From Beijerinckiaceae bacterium (GTDB lineage: Bacteria > Pseudomonadota > Alphaproteobacteria > Rhizobiales > Beijerinckiaceae): a DNA stretch of 64,000 nucleotides. Of the stretch, positions 9,500-18,958 are shown piece after piece. Under the pieces are notes generated by a model. It was not told the DNA's origin. It searched no databases and saw only the letters and a list, made by a program, of their open reading frames with translations. Numbering within the stretch: the first letter of the stretch is position 1; each line of letters starts with the position of its first letter. The stretch lies in the NCBI GenBank assembly GCA_024304885.1, contig JALJOM010000008.1:310001-374000 (forward strand), written 5' to 3'. Both the position numbers and the translations under genes were made by a program.

Positions 9500-10930
9500 A
9501 TGGCGCAATGGCCTGTGCACGCAACCATAACGGGTCCGGTCGTCATGATCGGGTTCGGCTCGATCGGCCGCGGCATGCTGCCGCTCCTCGAGCGCCATTT
9601 CGAGTTCGATCGCTCGCGCTTCGTCGTCATCGATCCCGAGAACAAGGATCGCCGTCTCCTCGACGAGCGCGGCATAAGGTTCGTCCACGAGGCGGTGACG
9701 CGCGACAATTTCGTCGATCTCCTGAAGCCTCTGCTCACGAACGGCGGCGGCCAGGGCTTTCTCGTCAATCTCTCGGTCGATGTCTCGTCGGTCGCGATCA
9801 TGCGGCTCTGCCACGAGGTCGGCGCGCTCTATATCGACACGGTCGCGGAACCCTGGCTCGGATTCTACACCGATGCGCGGCTCACCGCCTCGGAGCGCTC
9901 GAACTATGCCTTGCGCCAGCAGGTGCTCGACGCGCGCGACGCGCTCGGCGCCGGCCCGACCGCGATCTCCTGCTGCGGCGCCAATCCCGGCATGGTCTCC
10001 TGGTTCGTCAAGCAGGCGCTTCTGAACGTCGCGACCGATTGCGGGATCGAGACCGCCACGCCCGCCTCGCGCGAGGATTGGGCCCGGCTCGCGCAGAAGA
10101 CCGGCGTCAAGGGCATCCATATCGCCGAGCGCGACACGCAGCGCGCCAAGGCGCCGAAGCCCATGGGCGTTTTCGTCAACACCTGGTCGGTCGAGGGCTT
10201 CATCTCGGAAGGGCTGCAGCCGGCCGAGCTCGGTTGGGGCACCCACGAGAAGCACATGCCGCCGGAAGGCAAGCGGCACGCCTTCGGCTCCGATTGCGCG
10301 ATCTACCTGATGCGGCCCGGCGCTGGCACGCGTGTGCGGTCCTGGACCCCGACGGCCAAGGCGCAGCACGGCTGGCTCATCACCCACAACGAATCGATCT
10401 CGATCGCCGATTATTTCACGCTGTGGGAGAACGGCGCGGTCACCTATCGCCCCACCTGCCACTATGCCTATCGGCCGGCGGACGACGCGGTCCTGTCGCT
10501 CGACGAGATGGCCGGGCAGCAATGGCAGCCGCAGCCTGCGTCCCACATTCTCGACGAGAACGAGATCGTGGACGGAATCGACGAGCTCGGCGTGCTTCTC
10601 TACGGGCATGCGAGGAACGCCTATTGGTACGGCTCGCAGCTCTCGATCGAGGAGACGCGTCGGATCGCACCCTACCAGAACGCGACAGGGCTCCAGGTCT
10701 CGTCCGCCGTGCTCGCCGGCATGGTGTGGGCGCTCGAGAATCCGAAGGCGGGAATCGTAGAGGCTGACGAGCTCGACTTCCGCCGCTGCCTCGAGATTCA
10801 ATTGCCCTACCTCGGGCCGGTAATCGGGAAATATACCGATTGGACCCCGCTCGAAGGTCGCGCCGAGCTGTTCCCGGAGGATGTGGATAAGAGCGATCCG
10901 TGGCAGTTCAAGAACGTGATCGTGCGATAG
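9500..10930 (+). CDS. hss: Homospermidine synthase
   Basis: Makes sym-homospermidine from putrescine using NAD, the characteristic long-chain polyamine of many alphaproteobacteria. The 476-residue product starts MAQWPVHATITGPVVMIGFG. The Rossmann motif GFGSIGRGMLPLLERH (about 16-31) and the IDPENKDRR block follow, then DTVAEPWLGFY, CCGANPGMVSWFVK and DYFTLWENGAVTYRPTCHYAY, all diagnostic of bacterial HSS. The start at 9500 has a GGAGGATG site. It is the third gene of the polyamine operon and uses the putrescine produced by the first gene. Confidence 0.97.
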   Translation: MAQWPVHATITGPVVMIGFGSIGRGMLPLLERHFEFDRSRFVVIDPENKDRRLLDERGIRFVHEAVTRDNFVDLLKPLLTNGGGQGFLVNLSVDVSSVAIMRLCHEVGALYIDTVAEPWLGFYTDARLTASERSNYALRQQVLDARDALGAGPTAISCCGANPGMVSWFVKQALLNVATDCGIETATPASREDWARLAQKTGVKGIHIAERDTQRAKAPKPMGVFVNTWSVEGFISEGLQPAELGWGTHEKHMPPEGKRHAFGSDCAIYLMRPGAGTRVRSWTPTAKAQHGWLITHNESISIADYFTLWENGAVTYRPTCHYAYRPADDAVLSLDEMAGQQWQPQPASHILDENEIVDGIDELGVLLYGHARNAYWYGSQLSIEETRRIAPYQNATGLQVSSAVLAGMVWALENPKAGIVEADELDFRRCLEIQLPYLGPVIGKYTDWTPLEGRAELFPEDVDKSDPWQFKNVIVR

Positions 10931-10958
10931 GATCGCTCGAGCACAAGATCGTGCAAGT

Positions 10959-10991
10959 GTCGTTGCGGGGAGCTCTGCTCCTCGTAATGAC
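10959..10991. repeat. Short family C hairpin, possible terminator after hss
   Basis: GTCGTTGCGGGGAGC (10959-10973), TCT, GCTCCTCGTAATGAC (10977-10991) form a 15-bp stem with a 3-nt loop and three imperfect pairs, two of them G-T. It resembles a short version of the GTCATTGCGAG...CTCGCAATGAC repeat at 63433. It lies between the convergent hss and nuclease genes and could end transcription from either side. Confidence 0.5.
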
Positions 10992-11005
10992 GACTGCGCT
11001 CGGTT

Positions 11006-11815
11006 CTACCGGCTCCGGCGAAGGATGCTGTCCAGGCTCGCGAGGTCCCGGTAATGGAGCAAGAAAATCCGGTTCGTCGCCGCGAGCTCTTCGGCCGCCG
11101 GCGTAAATCCGTTGTTGGTCACGACGATTCCGTAGTCCGCCCGCTCGTGCGCTCTCGCCGCTGCGGCTTCCTGAACCGATTTGTTGCCGACCTGCCGGCC
11201 ATAGAGCTTGCATTGGAGCACCACCCGGGTGCCGGCTTTCTCGGCGACGACGTCGGCGCCCTGGTCACGGCTTTGCCCGGTCACGCTCGCAGTCCATCCG
11301 GCGCGACGGAGCTCCTCGGCGCAGAACACCTCGAAATCCGCCGGGCTCATCTCGTCGGAGAAGCCACGAAAGACCGGCCCGGTCCGGAGTGCGGCTTCCA
11401 CACGCGAGGCGACGAGATCGGCGATCGCCGCGCGCGCGGACGGCAGCATGTCTCGCTCACGCGTCGTCAGCGACGGCTCGATGTGGTGGGTGATGAAATA
11501 CTCGATCTCGTCGGTCCATTTGTCGAGCAAGGGCCTTCCATAAGGATCCTGCCTGACGAGCTGCGCCCGCCGTCGGACCAACGACTTCATCTGGCGTTCT
11601 ATCGTGCCGCCGGCCTTCTTGAACAATGTCCTGCGCGCACCGGCCCGCTCGAGCAGATAGACGGTGCGGCAGGCGAGGGCCACGACACCGAAGACCAGCA
11701 CGACACGGCCGATGTCGGTGCCGAGCTTCAGGCCATCGATATAATGTACGAGGACACCGACGACGCCCAAGGATACCACAAACTCGAGGGCGGCTCTGAG
11801 CTCGATCAGATGCAT
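11006..11815 (-). CDS. Membrane-anchored Mrr-type restriction endonuclease-fold protein
   Basis: A 269-residue protein. Residues about 9-27 and 36-56 are two hydrophobic segments, so the protein is probably membrane-anchored with a cytosolic C-terminal domain. A basic linker follows, then an Mrr_cat/restriction-endonuclease-like domain (about 155-268). Catalytic residues are Asp188 in SRDQGADVV and the Gln201-x-Lys203 pair in VVLQCKLY, plus the family helix around NKSVQEAAAARAHERAD and the GIVVTNNGFTPAAEELA block. The domain resembles Mrr and related nucleases that cut modified or foreign DNA. No methyltransferase, helicase or toxin partner is adjacent. It converges on hss. The start ATG at 11815 immediately precedes the first hydrophobic segment. 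Confidence 0.82.
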   Translation of the reverse strand: MHLIELRAALEFVVSLGVVGVLVHYIDGLKLGTDIGRVVLVFGVVALACRTVYLLERAGARRTLFKKAGGTIERQMKSLVRRRAQLVRQDPYGRPLLDKWTDEIEYFITHHIEPSLTTRERDMLPSARAAIADLVASRVEAALRTGPVFRGFSDEMSPADFEVFCAEELRRAGWTASVTGQSRDQGADVVAEKAGTRVVLQCKLYGRQVGNKSVQEAAAARAHERADYGIVVTNNGFTPAAEELAATNRIFLLHYRDLASLDSILRRSR

Positions 11816-11931
11816 TCTTCGATCGCGCCTTCGCGGCCGCTCCATCCTGCTTGCCGGCCGCAAGCATTGTCGCCGGGAGCATCGTGGCGACACTCCGCGC
11901 GACAGCCTACGAGATCGTGGTTAAGAAAGCC

Positions 11932-14900
11932 CTATTCCGCGGCGAGCTTGACCGGCGCCGGCTCGGCGCGAAACTGATCGAGGAGCGCCTGCCTCTCGGC
12001 CTCGGCGGCCATGACATGGCGCAGCTTCACGTGCCCGAAGCCGCGGATTTTCTCCGGGATCGAGGCGAGCGCCACGGCGATCGCGTGAGTGTCGGGTTCG
12101 AGCTTTCCCGCAATCTCGGCGAGCAGGGTCTCGTACTCCGCGAGCAGCTTGCGCTCGAGCTTGCGGTCCTTGGTGTAGCCGAAGATATCGAACGCGGTTC
12201 CGCGCAGTCCCTTGAGCTTCGCGAGCCCGCGGAACAAGGGTAAGACCCAGCCACCGAACGCGGATTTGATCGGCTCGCCGCTGGCGTTCTTGCGCCCGAG
12301 GATCGGCGGCGCGAGATGATAGGTGAGCTTCAGATCGCCCTCGAAGGTGGCTTCGAGCTGGCGTGCGAAGCTTCCGTCCGTGTAGAGCCGTGCGACCTCG
12401 TATTCGTCCTTGATCGCCATCAGCTTGAAGAGGTAGCGCGCCACGGCGTCGGTCAGCTCCGTATGGCCCGGCACCTTGGCCCGCTCCACAGCGGCGACCT
12501 GCTCGACGAGATTGCGATAGCGCGTGGCAAAGGCCTCGTCCTGGTAGTCGCGTAGGAAGGCGACGCGCCGCGCGATCCGCTCCTCGAGGCTTTGCGAGAT
12601 GTCCTGCGTAGGTGTGGTCTTGCGCAAGGGTGCTACGATCGCCTCGACCGCCGTAGAATCGACGGCCTCGCGCCGGCCCCACAGGAACGCGCGCTTGTTC
12701 ATCTCGACGGCTTCGTGGTTGAGCTCGATCGCACGCAGGATCGAGGCTTCCTCGAGCGGCACGAAGCCTTTCTGCCAGGCATAGCCCAGCATGAACATGT
12801 TGGCGGCGATCGAGTTGCCGAGCAGCGCGGTCGCGACGCCCGTGGCATCGACGAAGCACACTTTCGCGCCCGCGGCCTTCTGGATCACCCGCTCGATCCG
12901 CTCGGTCGGAATCGTGTAGTCGGCGTCATGGGTGAAATTGCCGGGGTAGATCTCGGCCGTGTTGACGACCACGCCCGTCTCGTCCTTGCGGATCGCGGCG
13001 AGCACCTTGCGCGTGCCCGACACCACGAGATCGCAGCCGAGCACGAGGTCGGCCTCGCCGGCCGCGACCCTTATCGCATGGACGTCCTCGGGCCTCGCGC
13101 CGATCTTCACATGGCTCAAGACAGTGCCGCCCTTCTGGGCGAGGCCCGCCATGTCGATCGAGCCGCACCCCTTGCCTTCGAGATGCGCCGCCATGCCGAG
13201 GATCGCGCCGATCGTCACGACGCCCGTGCCGCCGACTCCGGTGACGAGAATGCCGTAGGGCTTCGTGCCGATCTTCGGGATTTCCGGGCGCGGCAGGGGA
13301 GGAAAATCCTGGACCTCGGCCGGCGTGGCCTTTCTCGGCCGTGCGCCTTCGACCGCGACGAGCGCGGGGCAGAACCCGTCGAGGCAGGAGAAATCCTTGT
13401 TGCAGCTCGACTGGTCGATCTTGCGCTTGCGGCCGAACTCGGTCTCGACCGGCTGGATCGAGACGCAATTCGACTTGACACCGCAATCGCCGCACCCCTC
13501 GCAGACGAGCTCGTTGATGACGACCCGCCGGTCGGGGTCCTCCATCTCGCCTCTCTTGCGACGGCGGCGCTTCTCGGCGGCACAGGTCTGATCGTAGAGG
13601 AGGATCGTGACGCCGGGCAGGGACGCGAGGTCGCGTTGTACGGCATCGAGGTCGCGGCGCGAATGGACGGTCACGCCCCTCGGCCATTCCACGCTCGCGG
13701 GATATTTGTGGGGCTCGTCGGTGACGACGGCGATCTTGCGGACATTCTCCGCGGCGACCTGGCGCGCGATCATGTCCACGGTGAGGCCGCCTTCGAGCTT
13801 CTGCCCGCCGGTCATCGCCACGGCGTCGTTGAAGAGAATCTTGTAGGTGATGTTGACCCCTGCCGCGACCGCGAAGCGGATCGCGAGGATCCCGGAATGG
13901 TCGTAGGTGCCGTCACCGAGATTTTGGAACACGTGGGTGCGCTTCGAGAATGGCGCCTCGCCGATCCAGTTCGCGCCCTCGCCGCCCATCTGGGTGAAGC
14001 CTTCCGTGGCGCGGTCCATGAACTGAACCATGTAGTGGCAGCCGATGCCGGCATAGGCGCGCATGCCGTCCGGCACCTTCGTCGAGGTGTTGTGGGGGCA
14101 GCCCGAGCAGTAATAAGGCGGGCGGACGGCATATTCCTCGACCGCCACGAGCGTGGCTTGCGCCTGCTCGAGCCGGCGGACCCGCTGCTCGAGATCGATG
14201 TGGCGGTGGTAGCGCAGAAGCCGGCGTCCGATCGCGATCGCGATATCGTTGGCGTCGAGCGCGCCCGTGACCGGGAACAGCCAGCGCCCCTCCTCGTCCT
14301 TCTTGCCGATGCAGATCGGCTGCATGGGCGAGCCGTAGAGCTCTTCGCGAACCTGGACCTCGATCAGCGAGCGCTTCTCCTCCACGACGATGATCATGTC
14401 GAGCCCGCGCGCGAAGTCGCGCAAGAGGGCGGGCTCGAGCGGCCAGGGGCAGGCGAGCTTCAATATGCGCAGCCCGAGCGCATTGGCCCCGACCTCGTCG
14501 ATGCCGAGATCGTCCATGGCCTGGCGGACGTCGAGATAGGACTTGCCGACGGTAATCACGCCGATCTTGGGATGATGGCCGCCGGACGTGATGATCCGGT
14601 TCACGCGATTGGCACGCAGCCAGGCGAGCACGGCATCGCGCTTGAAGTTCTGCAGGCGGCGTTCCTGCTCGAGGATATTGTCGCGCGGGCGGATGTTGAG
14701 GCCGCCCGGCGGCATCGTGAAATCGGTTGGCACGACGGGGGCCACACGATCGAGCGAGACGTCGATCGAGCCGGTCGATTCCACCGTGTCCTTCAGGCAT
14801 TTGAGCCCGACCCAGCAGCCGGTGTAGCGGCTCATCGCATAGCCGTAGAGGCCGTAGTCGATGATCTCCTGGACCCCCGCCGGCGACAGGATCGGCATCA

Positions 14901-15435
14901 TCACGTCGACGAACTCGAACTCGGACTGATGCGCGGTCGTGGAGGATTCCGCGGTGTGGTCGTCGCCCATCAGGGCGAGGACGCCGCCGTGGCGCGAGGT
15001 CCCGGCGAGGTTCGCATGGCGGAACACGTCGCCCGAGCGGTCGACGCCCGGCCCCTTGCCGTACCACAGCGCGAAGACGCCGTCATAGCGGCCCTCTCCG
15101 CGCATCTCCGCCTGCTGGGACCCCCAGATGGCGGTCGCGGCGAGATCCTCGTTGAGGCCCGGTTGGAACAGGATATCGGCGCCCTCGAGCGCATGCTTCG
15201 CGCGCAGAAAATTGAGATCGAGACCGCCGAGCGGGGAGCCGCGATAGCCCGAGACGAAGCCTGCGGTCGCGAGCCCTGCGCGCCGGTCCAGCTCGCGCTG
15301 CATCAACAGCAGGCGCACGATCGCTTGCGGCCCGGAGACGAAGATCCGTCCCTTGGTCAGGTCGTACTTGTCGTCGAGGGAGGTGGATTTGAGGTCCTGG
15401 TGGAGGAGGGCCGGGCCCTTGACCGCGTCCGCCAT
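11932..15435 (-). CDS. Indolepyruvate ferredoxin oxidoreductase, fused alpha-beta form
   Basis: A 1167-residue single-chain enzyme that oxidatively decarboxylates indolepyruvate and related aryl-pyruvates to acyl-CoA, with ferredoxin as acceptor. The order is an N-terminal pyrimidine-binding domain (GFVSGYRGSPLGGLD), a TPP pyrophosphate domain with GCPHNTSTKVPDG and NLGDGTYDHSG (about residues 520-570), a Cys cluster (CEGCGDCGVKSNC and later SCNKDFSCLDGFCP) able to hold an iron-sulfur centre, and a C-terminal gamma-like domain (GVGGTGVVTIGAILGMAAHL) ending in a DUF6537-like helical tail. The fused arrangement and length are typical of proteobacteria. The start MADAVKGPALL at 15435 is my choice. 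It stands alone as a transcription unit. Confidence 0.93.
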   Translation of the reverse strand: MADAVKGPALLHQDLKSTSLDDKYDLTKGRIFVSGPQAIVRLLLMQRELDRRAGLATAGFVSGYRGSPLGGLDLNFLRAKHALEGADILFQPGLNEDLAATAIWGSQQAEMRGEGRYDGVFALWYGKGPGVDRSGDVFRHANLAGTSRHGGVLALMGDDHTAESSTTAHQSEFEFVDVMMPILSPAGVQEIIDYGLYGYAMSRYTGCWVGLKCLKDTVESTGSIDVSLDRVAPVVPTDFTMPPGGLNIRPRDNILEQERRLQNFKRDAVLAWLRANRVNRIITSGGHHPKIGVITVGKSYLDVRQAMDDLGIDEVGANALGLRILKLACPWPLEPALLRDFARGLDMIIVVEEKRSLIEVQVREELYGSPMQPICIGKKDEEGRWLFPVTGALDANDIAIAIGRRLLRYHRHIDLEQRVRRLEQAQATLVAVEEYAVRPPYYCSGCPHNTSTKVPDGMRAYAGIGCHYMVQFMDRATEGFTQMGGEGANWIGEAPFSKRTHVFQNLGDGTYDHSGILAIRFAVAAGVNITYKILFNDAVAMTGGQKLEGGLTVDMIARQVAAENVRKIAVVTDEPHKYPASVEWPRGVTVHSRRDLDAVQRDLASLPGVTILLYDQTCAAEKRRRRKRGEMEDPDRRVVINELVCEGCGDCGVKSNCVSIQPVETEFGRKRKIDQSSCNKDFSCLDGFCPALVAVEGARPRKATPAEVQDFPPLPRPEIPKIGTKPYGILVTGVGGTGVVTIGAILGMAAHLEGKGCGSIDMAGLAQKGGTVLSHVKIGARPEDVHAIRVAAGEADLVLGCDLVVSGTRKVLAAIRKDETGVVVNTAEIYPGNFTHDADYTIPTERIERVIQKAAGAKVCFVDATGVATALLGNSIAANMFMLGYAWQKGFVPLEEASILRAIELNHEAVEMNKRAFLWGRREAVDSTAVEAIVAPLRKTTPTQDISQSLEERIARRVAFLRDYQDEAFATRYRNLVEQVAAVERAKVPGHTELTDAVARYLFKLMAIKDEYEVARLYTDGSFARQLEATFEGDLKLTYHLAPPILGRKNASGEPIKSAFGGWVLPLFRGLAKLKGLRGTAFDIFGYTKDRKLERKLLAEYETLLAEIAGKLEPDTHAIAVALASIPEKIRGFGHVKLRHVMAAEAERQALLDQFRAEPAPVKLAAE

Positions 15436-16279
15436 CACATCGCACTCCTGCCGGAGCATCACCTCCGGCCTCGAGGCCTTGTCCGCCGCTGGCAAGCATA
15501 TAGGCGAGCGGGACCGTGTTTCCAAGCTCGGCCGGCATTATGCTCGGGAGAGGGAAAGCCGGTACGATCGGCGGCCTCCCGCCGGGACGAGGACTCGTTC
15601 CGAGTCGGCGCCGAGAGGGCCTGGACCGATCCGATCCCGCGCTGTCCTCTGCTGCGCTCGGCGCCCTGCTCGATCTGAATTCGGCTGCGCGTTTTCGTTT
15701 GCTCGCGTTTTCGCGACGCGAATCCGTGTCCGCTTCGCCGGTAAATGCGCTGGCCGCCGGCTTTTCGCTGCGATTGTCGCCTCCTGAGCAGGAATCCGGC
15801 GCTTTTGCTTCGGCTCGCTCGGATGATCGCGCCCGTCCGGGGCGCAAGTGGATCCGGCATGGCCGCGGATTATGAATAATCAATGTATGATCACATCTTT
15901 CAAAGTGCAGGCACGAATTTATTATGTCTGTTCTGTGACGTTTCTGTTACAAGCCCCTTACGAAATTCTGGCGTCTCGGTCCATGACTGGCAATCTGCAT
16001 CGCGACTCCGGGATTTTCGTAGTGAAGGGCGGATCGGCACGAGACGCAGGCCGCGAGCGCTTCGGGATCGACGGACTCCAGGCCTCGCCGAGCCAGCGGA
16101 ATCGACCGAGCGGCGAGCCGCACGCAGCCTTCGGTGCGATCGGGTTGCGTGCCGACCGCTACGTCGCGCCGAGCATGGTCGGGGGCGCAGGCATCTCGCG
16201 ACTCGCTGCCATGATCACCGCGGCATTATCGCGAGCGAGCACATCGGCCGGATGCATCGATTTATAGGGTATCGTCGCA
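15436..16279. other. 844-bp intergenic region, no recognisable gene
   Basis: Between the divergent indolepyruvate oxidoreductase and membrane-protein genes. I find no credible coding sequence on either strand. It holds a decayed family A repeat (15677-15753) and an AT-rich stretch around 15875-15975 that may contain the promoter of the following gene. Confidence 0.6.
15677..15753. repeat. Family A repeat, decayed copy
   Basis: GAATTCGGCTGCGCGTTTTC, CTCGCGTTTTCGCGACGCGAA and CCGCTTCGCCGGTAAATGCGC follow the order of the family A consensus but with many changes. It is assigned by pattern and lower in confidence than the other copies. Confidence 0.45.
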
Positions 16280-17083
16280 ATGCTCATCGAATCGCGTAGC
16301 GTAGATAGTGCCGACCGGTGGGGAGCGCGGTCGAGGATCGGTATCGTCGAATGGGTGCGCTACACGATCGCCCCACCCGGGGGGAGAGACATATTTTTCT
16401 GGCTTCTCGCGCTGCTTCTGTTGGGTGATGCCATTTTCATTGTCGCCCATATCGGGGGCAAGTTCCTGGCTTGGCGAGATCTTCTCGAGCTGTCGAGCGC
16501 TACCGCGCTTCTGCTGACGACCGACAACGGTGTCGCGGAGCAGTTCAACTATTCGAAGCTCCTCGCAGCGGTCTTCATGATGGCGATCGCATGGAGGTGC
16601 AGCCGGGTTCCGGTCTATGCGGCGTTCGCGGTGGTCTTGTTCATCCTCCTGCTGGACGATTCCCTGCAGATTCACGAGATCGGAGGCGGATGGATTGCGC
16701 ACACCTTCGGATTTGTGCCGATGCTCGGGTTTCGGGATGTGGATTTCGGCGAGCTCATCGTGATGGGTGGGACCGGCGCCATTGCGCTCGTCACTATCGC
16801 CGCGGGATATTTGTGCACGCCGAAGCACCGGGCGATCTTCGTGCCCTGCCTTCTCGGCGCGATGGGATTGCTGGTATTCTGTGGCGTGTTCATCGACATG
16901 GTCGACATCCCGCTCACCGACGTGGAGAACCGGCTTCTGCGGAGCGTGCTCGGTCTGGTGTTCTCCATTCTCGAGGATGGCGGAGAGATGGTCGCGGTGT
17001 CGTTCCTCTGCGCCTATGCGGCGGCCGCGCTGATCTGGGAAAGCCAAAGGGCGGGCATATCGATGCTCGCCCCGTCGGCTTGA
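16280..17083 (+). CDS. Multi-pass membrane protein of unknown function
   Basis: A 267-residue integral membrane protein with about seven hydrophobic segments (roughly residues 38-58, 64-80, 90-106, 110-126, 157-176, 185-205 and 235-255). Acidic and His residues occur at segment ends (LLLDDSLQIHEIGGG, VFIDMVDIPLTDVEN, ILEDGGEMVAV). That arrangement could form a metal or active site, but I do not recognise the family. There is no signal peptide and no neighbour suggests a role. The ATG at 16280 is the first in the frame and no strong ribosome binding site precedes it. Its GC content is slightly lower than the surroundings. Confidence 0.7.
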   Translation: MLIESRSVDSADRWGARSRIGIVEWVRYTIAPPGGRDIFFWLLALLLLGDAIFIVAHIGGKFLAWRDLLELSSATALLLTTDNGVAEQFNYSKLLAAVFMMAIAWRCSRVPVYAAFAVVLFILLLDDSLQIHEIGGGWIAHTFGFVPMLGFRDVDFGELIVMGGTGAIALVTIAAGYLCTPKHRAIFVPCLLGAMGLLVFCGVFIDMVDIPLTDVENRLLRSVLGLVFSILEDGGEMVAVSFLCAYAAAALIWESQRAGISMLAPSA

Positions 17084-17199
17084 GCCCCTGTCGCCTGCCA
17101 GTTCCTTCTCGTGGTGGAGCCGGACGGGATCGGGACCGGCAGAAGACACCCGCGGATGATTTTTGGAGCCCGGCCGCGCAACGCGCTCTCGATCCGAGG

Positions 17200-17580
17200 C
17201 TATTCGAGCTCGAGCTCGACGGCACCGATCACATGGGCCGGCCAGCGCCAGGGCGCGAGAGAGACCGCATCACCGCGCAGCGTCAGGCCGACCGCCCAGG
17301 GGTTTGCAGCGAGCCAGACCCTTGCTGCGCGAGAAATGCGCCGCCGCTTCGTCCGGTCGATCGCCGAAAGCCCTTCGTCGAGAGTAGGCCTCGCCTTCAC
17401 CTCGACGAAAACGATCGTGTCGCCGCGACGCGCGACGATGTCGATCTCGCCGCCCTTCACCTGATAGCGGCGGGCGAGGATTCGGTATCCTTTCGCGACG
17501 AGGACGGCGGCGGCCAGTGTCTCGGCGGACGAGCCCCACGACAGTGCCGAGCGCCGGTCCTTGGCGGTTCTCACGCTCAC
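17200..17580 (-). CDS. yraN: YraN family (UPF0102) putative endonuclease-fold protein
   Basis: A 126-residue protein with the UPF0102 pattern AETLAAAVLVAKGYRILARRY, then the restriction-endonuclease-like motif GGEIDIVARRGDTIVFVEVKAR (acidic residue and E-x-K). The family function is unproven; Holliday-junction-resolvase-like folding is predicted. It starts with GTG at 17580, overlapping the rsmI stop by 3 bp, so the two are co-transcribed. The rsmI-yraN pairing beside a divergent LpoA-like gene reproduces the yraL-yraM-yraN neighbourhood of enterobacteria. Confidence 0.93.
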   Translation of the reverse strand: MSVRTAKDRRSALSWGSSAETLAAAVLVAKGYRILARRYQVKGGEIDIVARRGDTIVFVEVKARPTLDEGLSAIDRTKRRRISRAARVWLAANPWAVGLTLRGDAVSLAPWRWPAHVIGAVELELE

Positions 17581-18530
17581 CGCCCGCGTGCGGAAAGCTC
17601 GACCGCACGCGCATAGACCTTGCGGCGCGGCTGGCCAGTCTCGGCCGAGACGACGGCCGCGGCGTCCTTGACCGACAAGGTTTCGAGCGCGGTCGCGAGC
17701 CTTGCATCGATCGTCTCGGCTTCGACGACGGTATTCTCGGCGCCGGGCGGTCCGACGAGGATGACGATCTCGCCCTTCGGCGGTGCCGCCGCCGTGAACT
17801 CCGCCACGAGTTCCGGCAAGGGGCCGCGCCGCACCGTCTCGAAGAATTTCGTGAGCTCCCTGGCCACGGCGGCCTCGCGCGGGCCGAGGACGGCGGCGAG
17901 ATCGGTCAAGGTCTCCGCGACGCGGCGTGGCGATTCGAAGAAGACGAGCGTGCCCGGCACCGGCGCGAGCTCGGCGATGCGCTGGCGCCGAGGACCGGTC
18001 CTCGGCGGCAAGAACCCCTCGAAGAAGAAGCGGTCCGTCGGCAGGCCGGCGACCACGAGCGCGGCGAGGACCGCCGAGGCGCCCGGCACCGAGACGACCG
18101 GAATATTGCGCGCCAAGGCCTCGGTGACGAGCTTGAATCCCGGATCGGAGATCAGCGGCGTCCCGGCGTCCGAGACGAGCGCGAGGGTCGCCCCGTCCTC
18201 GAGCCGCGCGACGAGATGGGGCCGCATCACCGCGGCATTGTGCTCGTGGTAGGAGACGAGCGGAGTCGCAATTCCGTAGTGCGCGAGCAAGGTCTTGGTG
18301 ACGCGTGTATCCTCGGCGACGACGGCATCGGCCGCCGCCAGCGTCATCAGGGCGCGAAGCGAGATATCCGCGAGATTGCCGATCGGCGTCGCCACGACGT
18401 GCAGCCCCTTGCGGATCGGCTCCGCTTCCGCCTTGAGGCCGAAGGCGGTGAAGGTTGCCACCGAAGGCTGCTCGAGCTGCGCGCTGCGCTCGGCAGCGGA
18501 GCCGCTATTGCTTCTGACGCTCAGGGTCAT
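17577..18530 (-). CDS. rsmI: 16S rRNA (cytidine1402-2'-O)-methyltransferase
   Basis: A 317-residue SAM-dependent methyltransferase that modifies C1402 in the ribosomal decoding centre together with RsmH. Diagnostic segments are LHVVATPIGNLADISLRAL (about 44-61), AEDTRVTKTLL, LVSDAGTPLISDPGFKLV and PGASAVLAALVVAGLPTDRFFFEGF, with FFESPRRV and ARELTKFFE. The N-terminal 40 residues are extra and poorly conserved, so the start could be later, but the ATG at 18530 is reasonable. It is transcribed divergently from the LpoA-like gene and overlaps yraN downstream. Confidence 0.96.
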   Translation of the reverse strand: MTLSVRSNSGSAAERSAQLEQPSVATFTAFGLKAEAEPIRKGLHVVATPIGNLADISLRALMTLAAADAVVAEDTRVTKTLLAHYGIATPLVSYHEHNAAVMRPHLVARLEDGATLALVSDAGTPLISDPGFKLVTEALARNIPVVSVPGASAVLAALVVAGLPTDRFFFEGFLPPRTGPRRQRIAELAPVPGTLVFFESPRRVAETLTDLAAVLGPREAAVARELTKFFETVRRGPLPELVAEFTAAAPPKGEIVILVGPPGAENTVVEAETIDARLATALETLSVKDAAAVVSAETGQPRRKVYARAVELSARGR

Positions 18531-18549
18531 GCTCGCCCCGCTGGTTCAC

Positions 18550-18642
18550 GAGCGCTTTCGTGTCCGAAAGGCGCTCTCTGCACGTCTGCTTCTCTCATCT
18601 TCGCGACGCGAAGCGGTTTCCGCATCGCTGGAAACTGCTCAG
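18550..18642. repeat. Family A two-hairpin repeat, copy in the rsmI/lpoA divergent region
   Basis: Begins GAGCGCTTTCGTGTCCGAAA, continues CGCGACGCGAAGCGGTTTCC and ends GGAAACTGCTCAG. The linker has diverged. It occupies the rsmI-proximal part of the 428-bp divergent gap 18531-18958. Confidence 0.65.
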
Positions 18643-18664
18643 CGGTGTTCGGTATAACAATCGT

Positions 18665-18684
18665 ATGTTCTGTTTATAGAACAT
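18665..18684. promoter_or_regulatory. 20-bp palindrome between rsmI and the LpoA-like gene
   Basis: ATGTTCT (18665-18671), GTTTAT, AGAACAT (18678-18684) form a perfect inverted repeat with 7-bp arms in an AT-rich patch of the divergent promoter region. The arms contain GTTC/GAAC half-sites, as in LexA-type operators, but the spacing differs from the alphaproteobacterial GTTC-N7-GTTC box. The regulator is unknown. Confidence 0.4.
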
Positions 18685-18958
18685 TTTCGATGGACCCGCA
18701 AGCTCGAGAAGCGCGGGCTCGAGAGATGACCACAGGCTTTTTGTTGCCGAACGAACGAATTTGTGCCTTGAACGGGAGGCGTCACGGCTCGGCGACGTCC
18801 TGCGGCTTCGCACCGGCGAGGACTCGTGGATCGCCCGGCATGCGGCTCCGACGCCATTCGGGTGATCGACGGATACGAGCATGTCCGGATTGAGGATCGG
18901 CAGGAGTCGCCGCGCGCCATTGCGAGCGGGTGACGGATATCGGCGGAGCGAGGTGCCA

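Noticed and set aside
11006-11815. Complete restriction-modification system around the Mrr-type gene
   Set aside because: No DNA methyltransferase, specificity subunit or helicase of restriction type is nearby.
12592-15678. Frame of over 1000 codons on the opposite strand of the indolepyruvate oxidoreductase gene
   Set aside because: It is antisense to a clearly conserved enzyme, with no recognisable domain and biased composition.
15526-16279. Small frames in the gap before the membrane protein gene as a novel gene
   Set aside because: They lack ribosome binding sites, homology patterns and consistent codon use, and one spans a decayed repeat.
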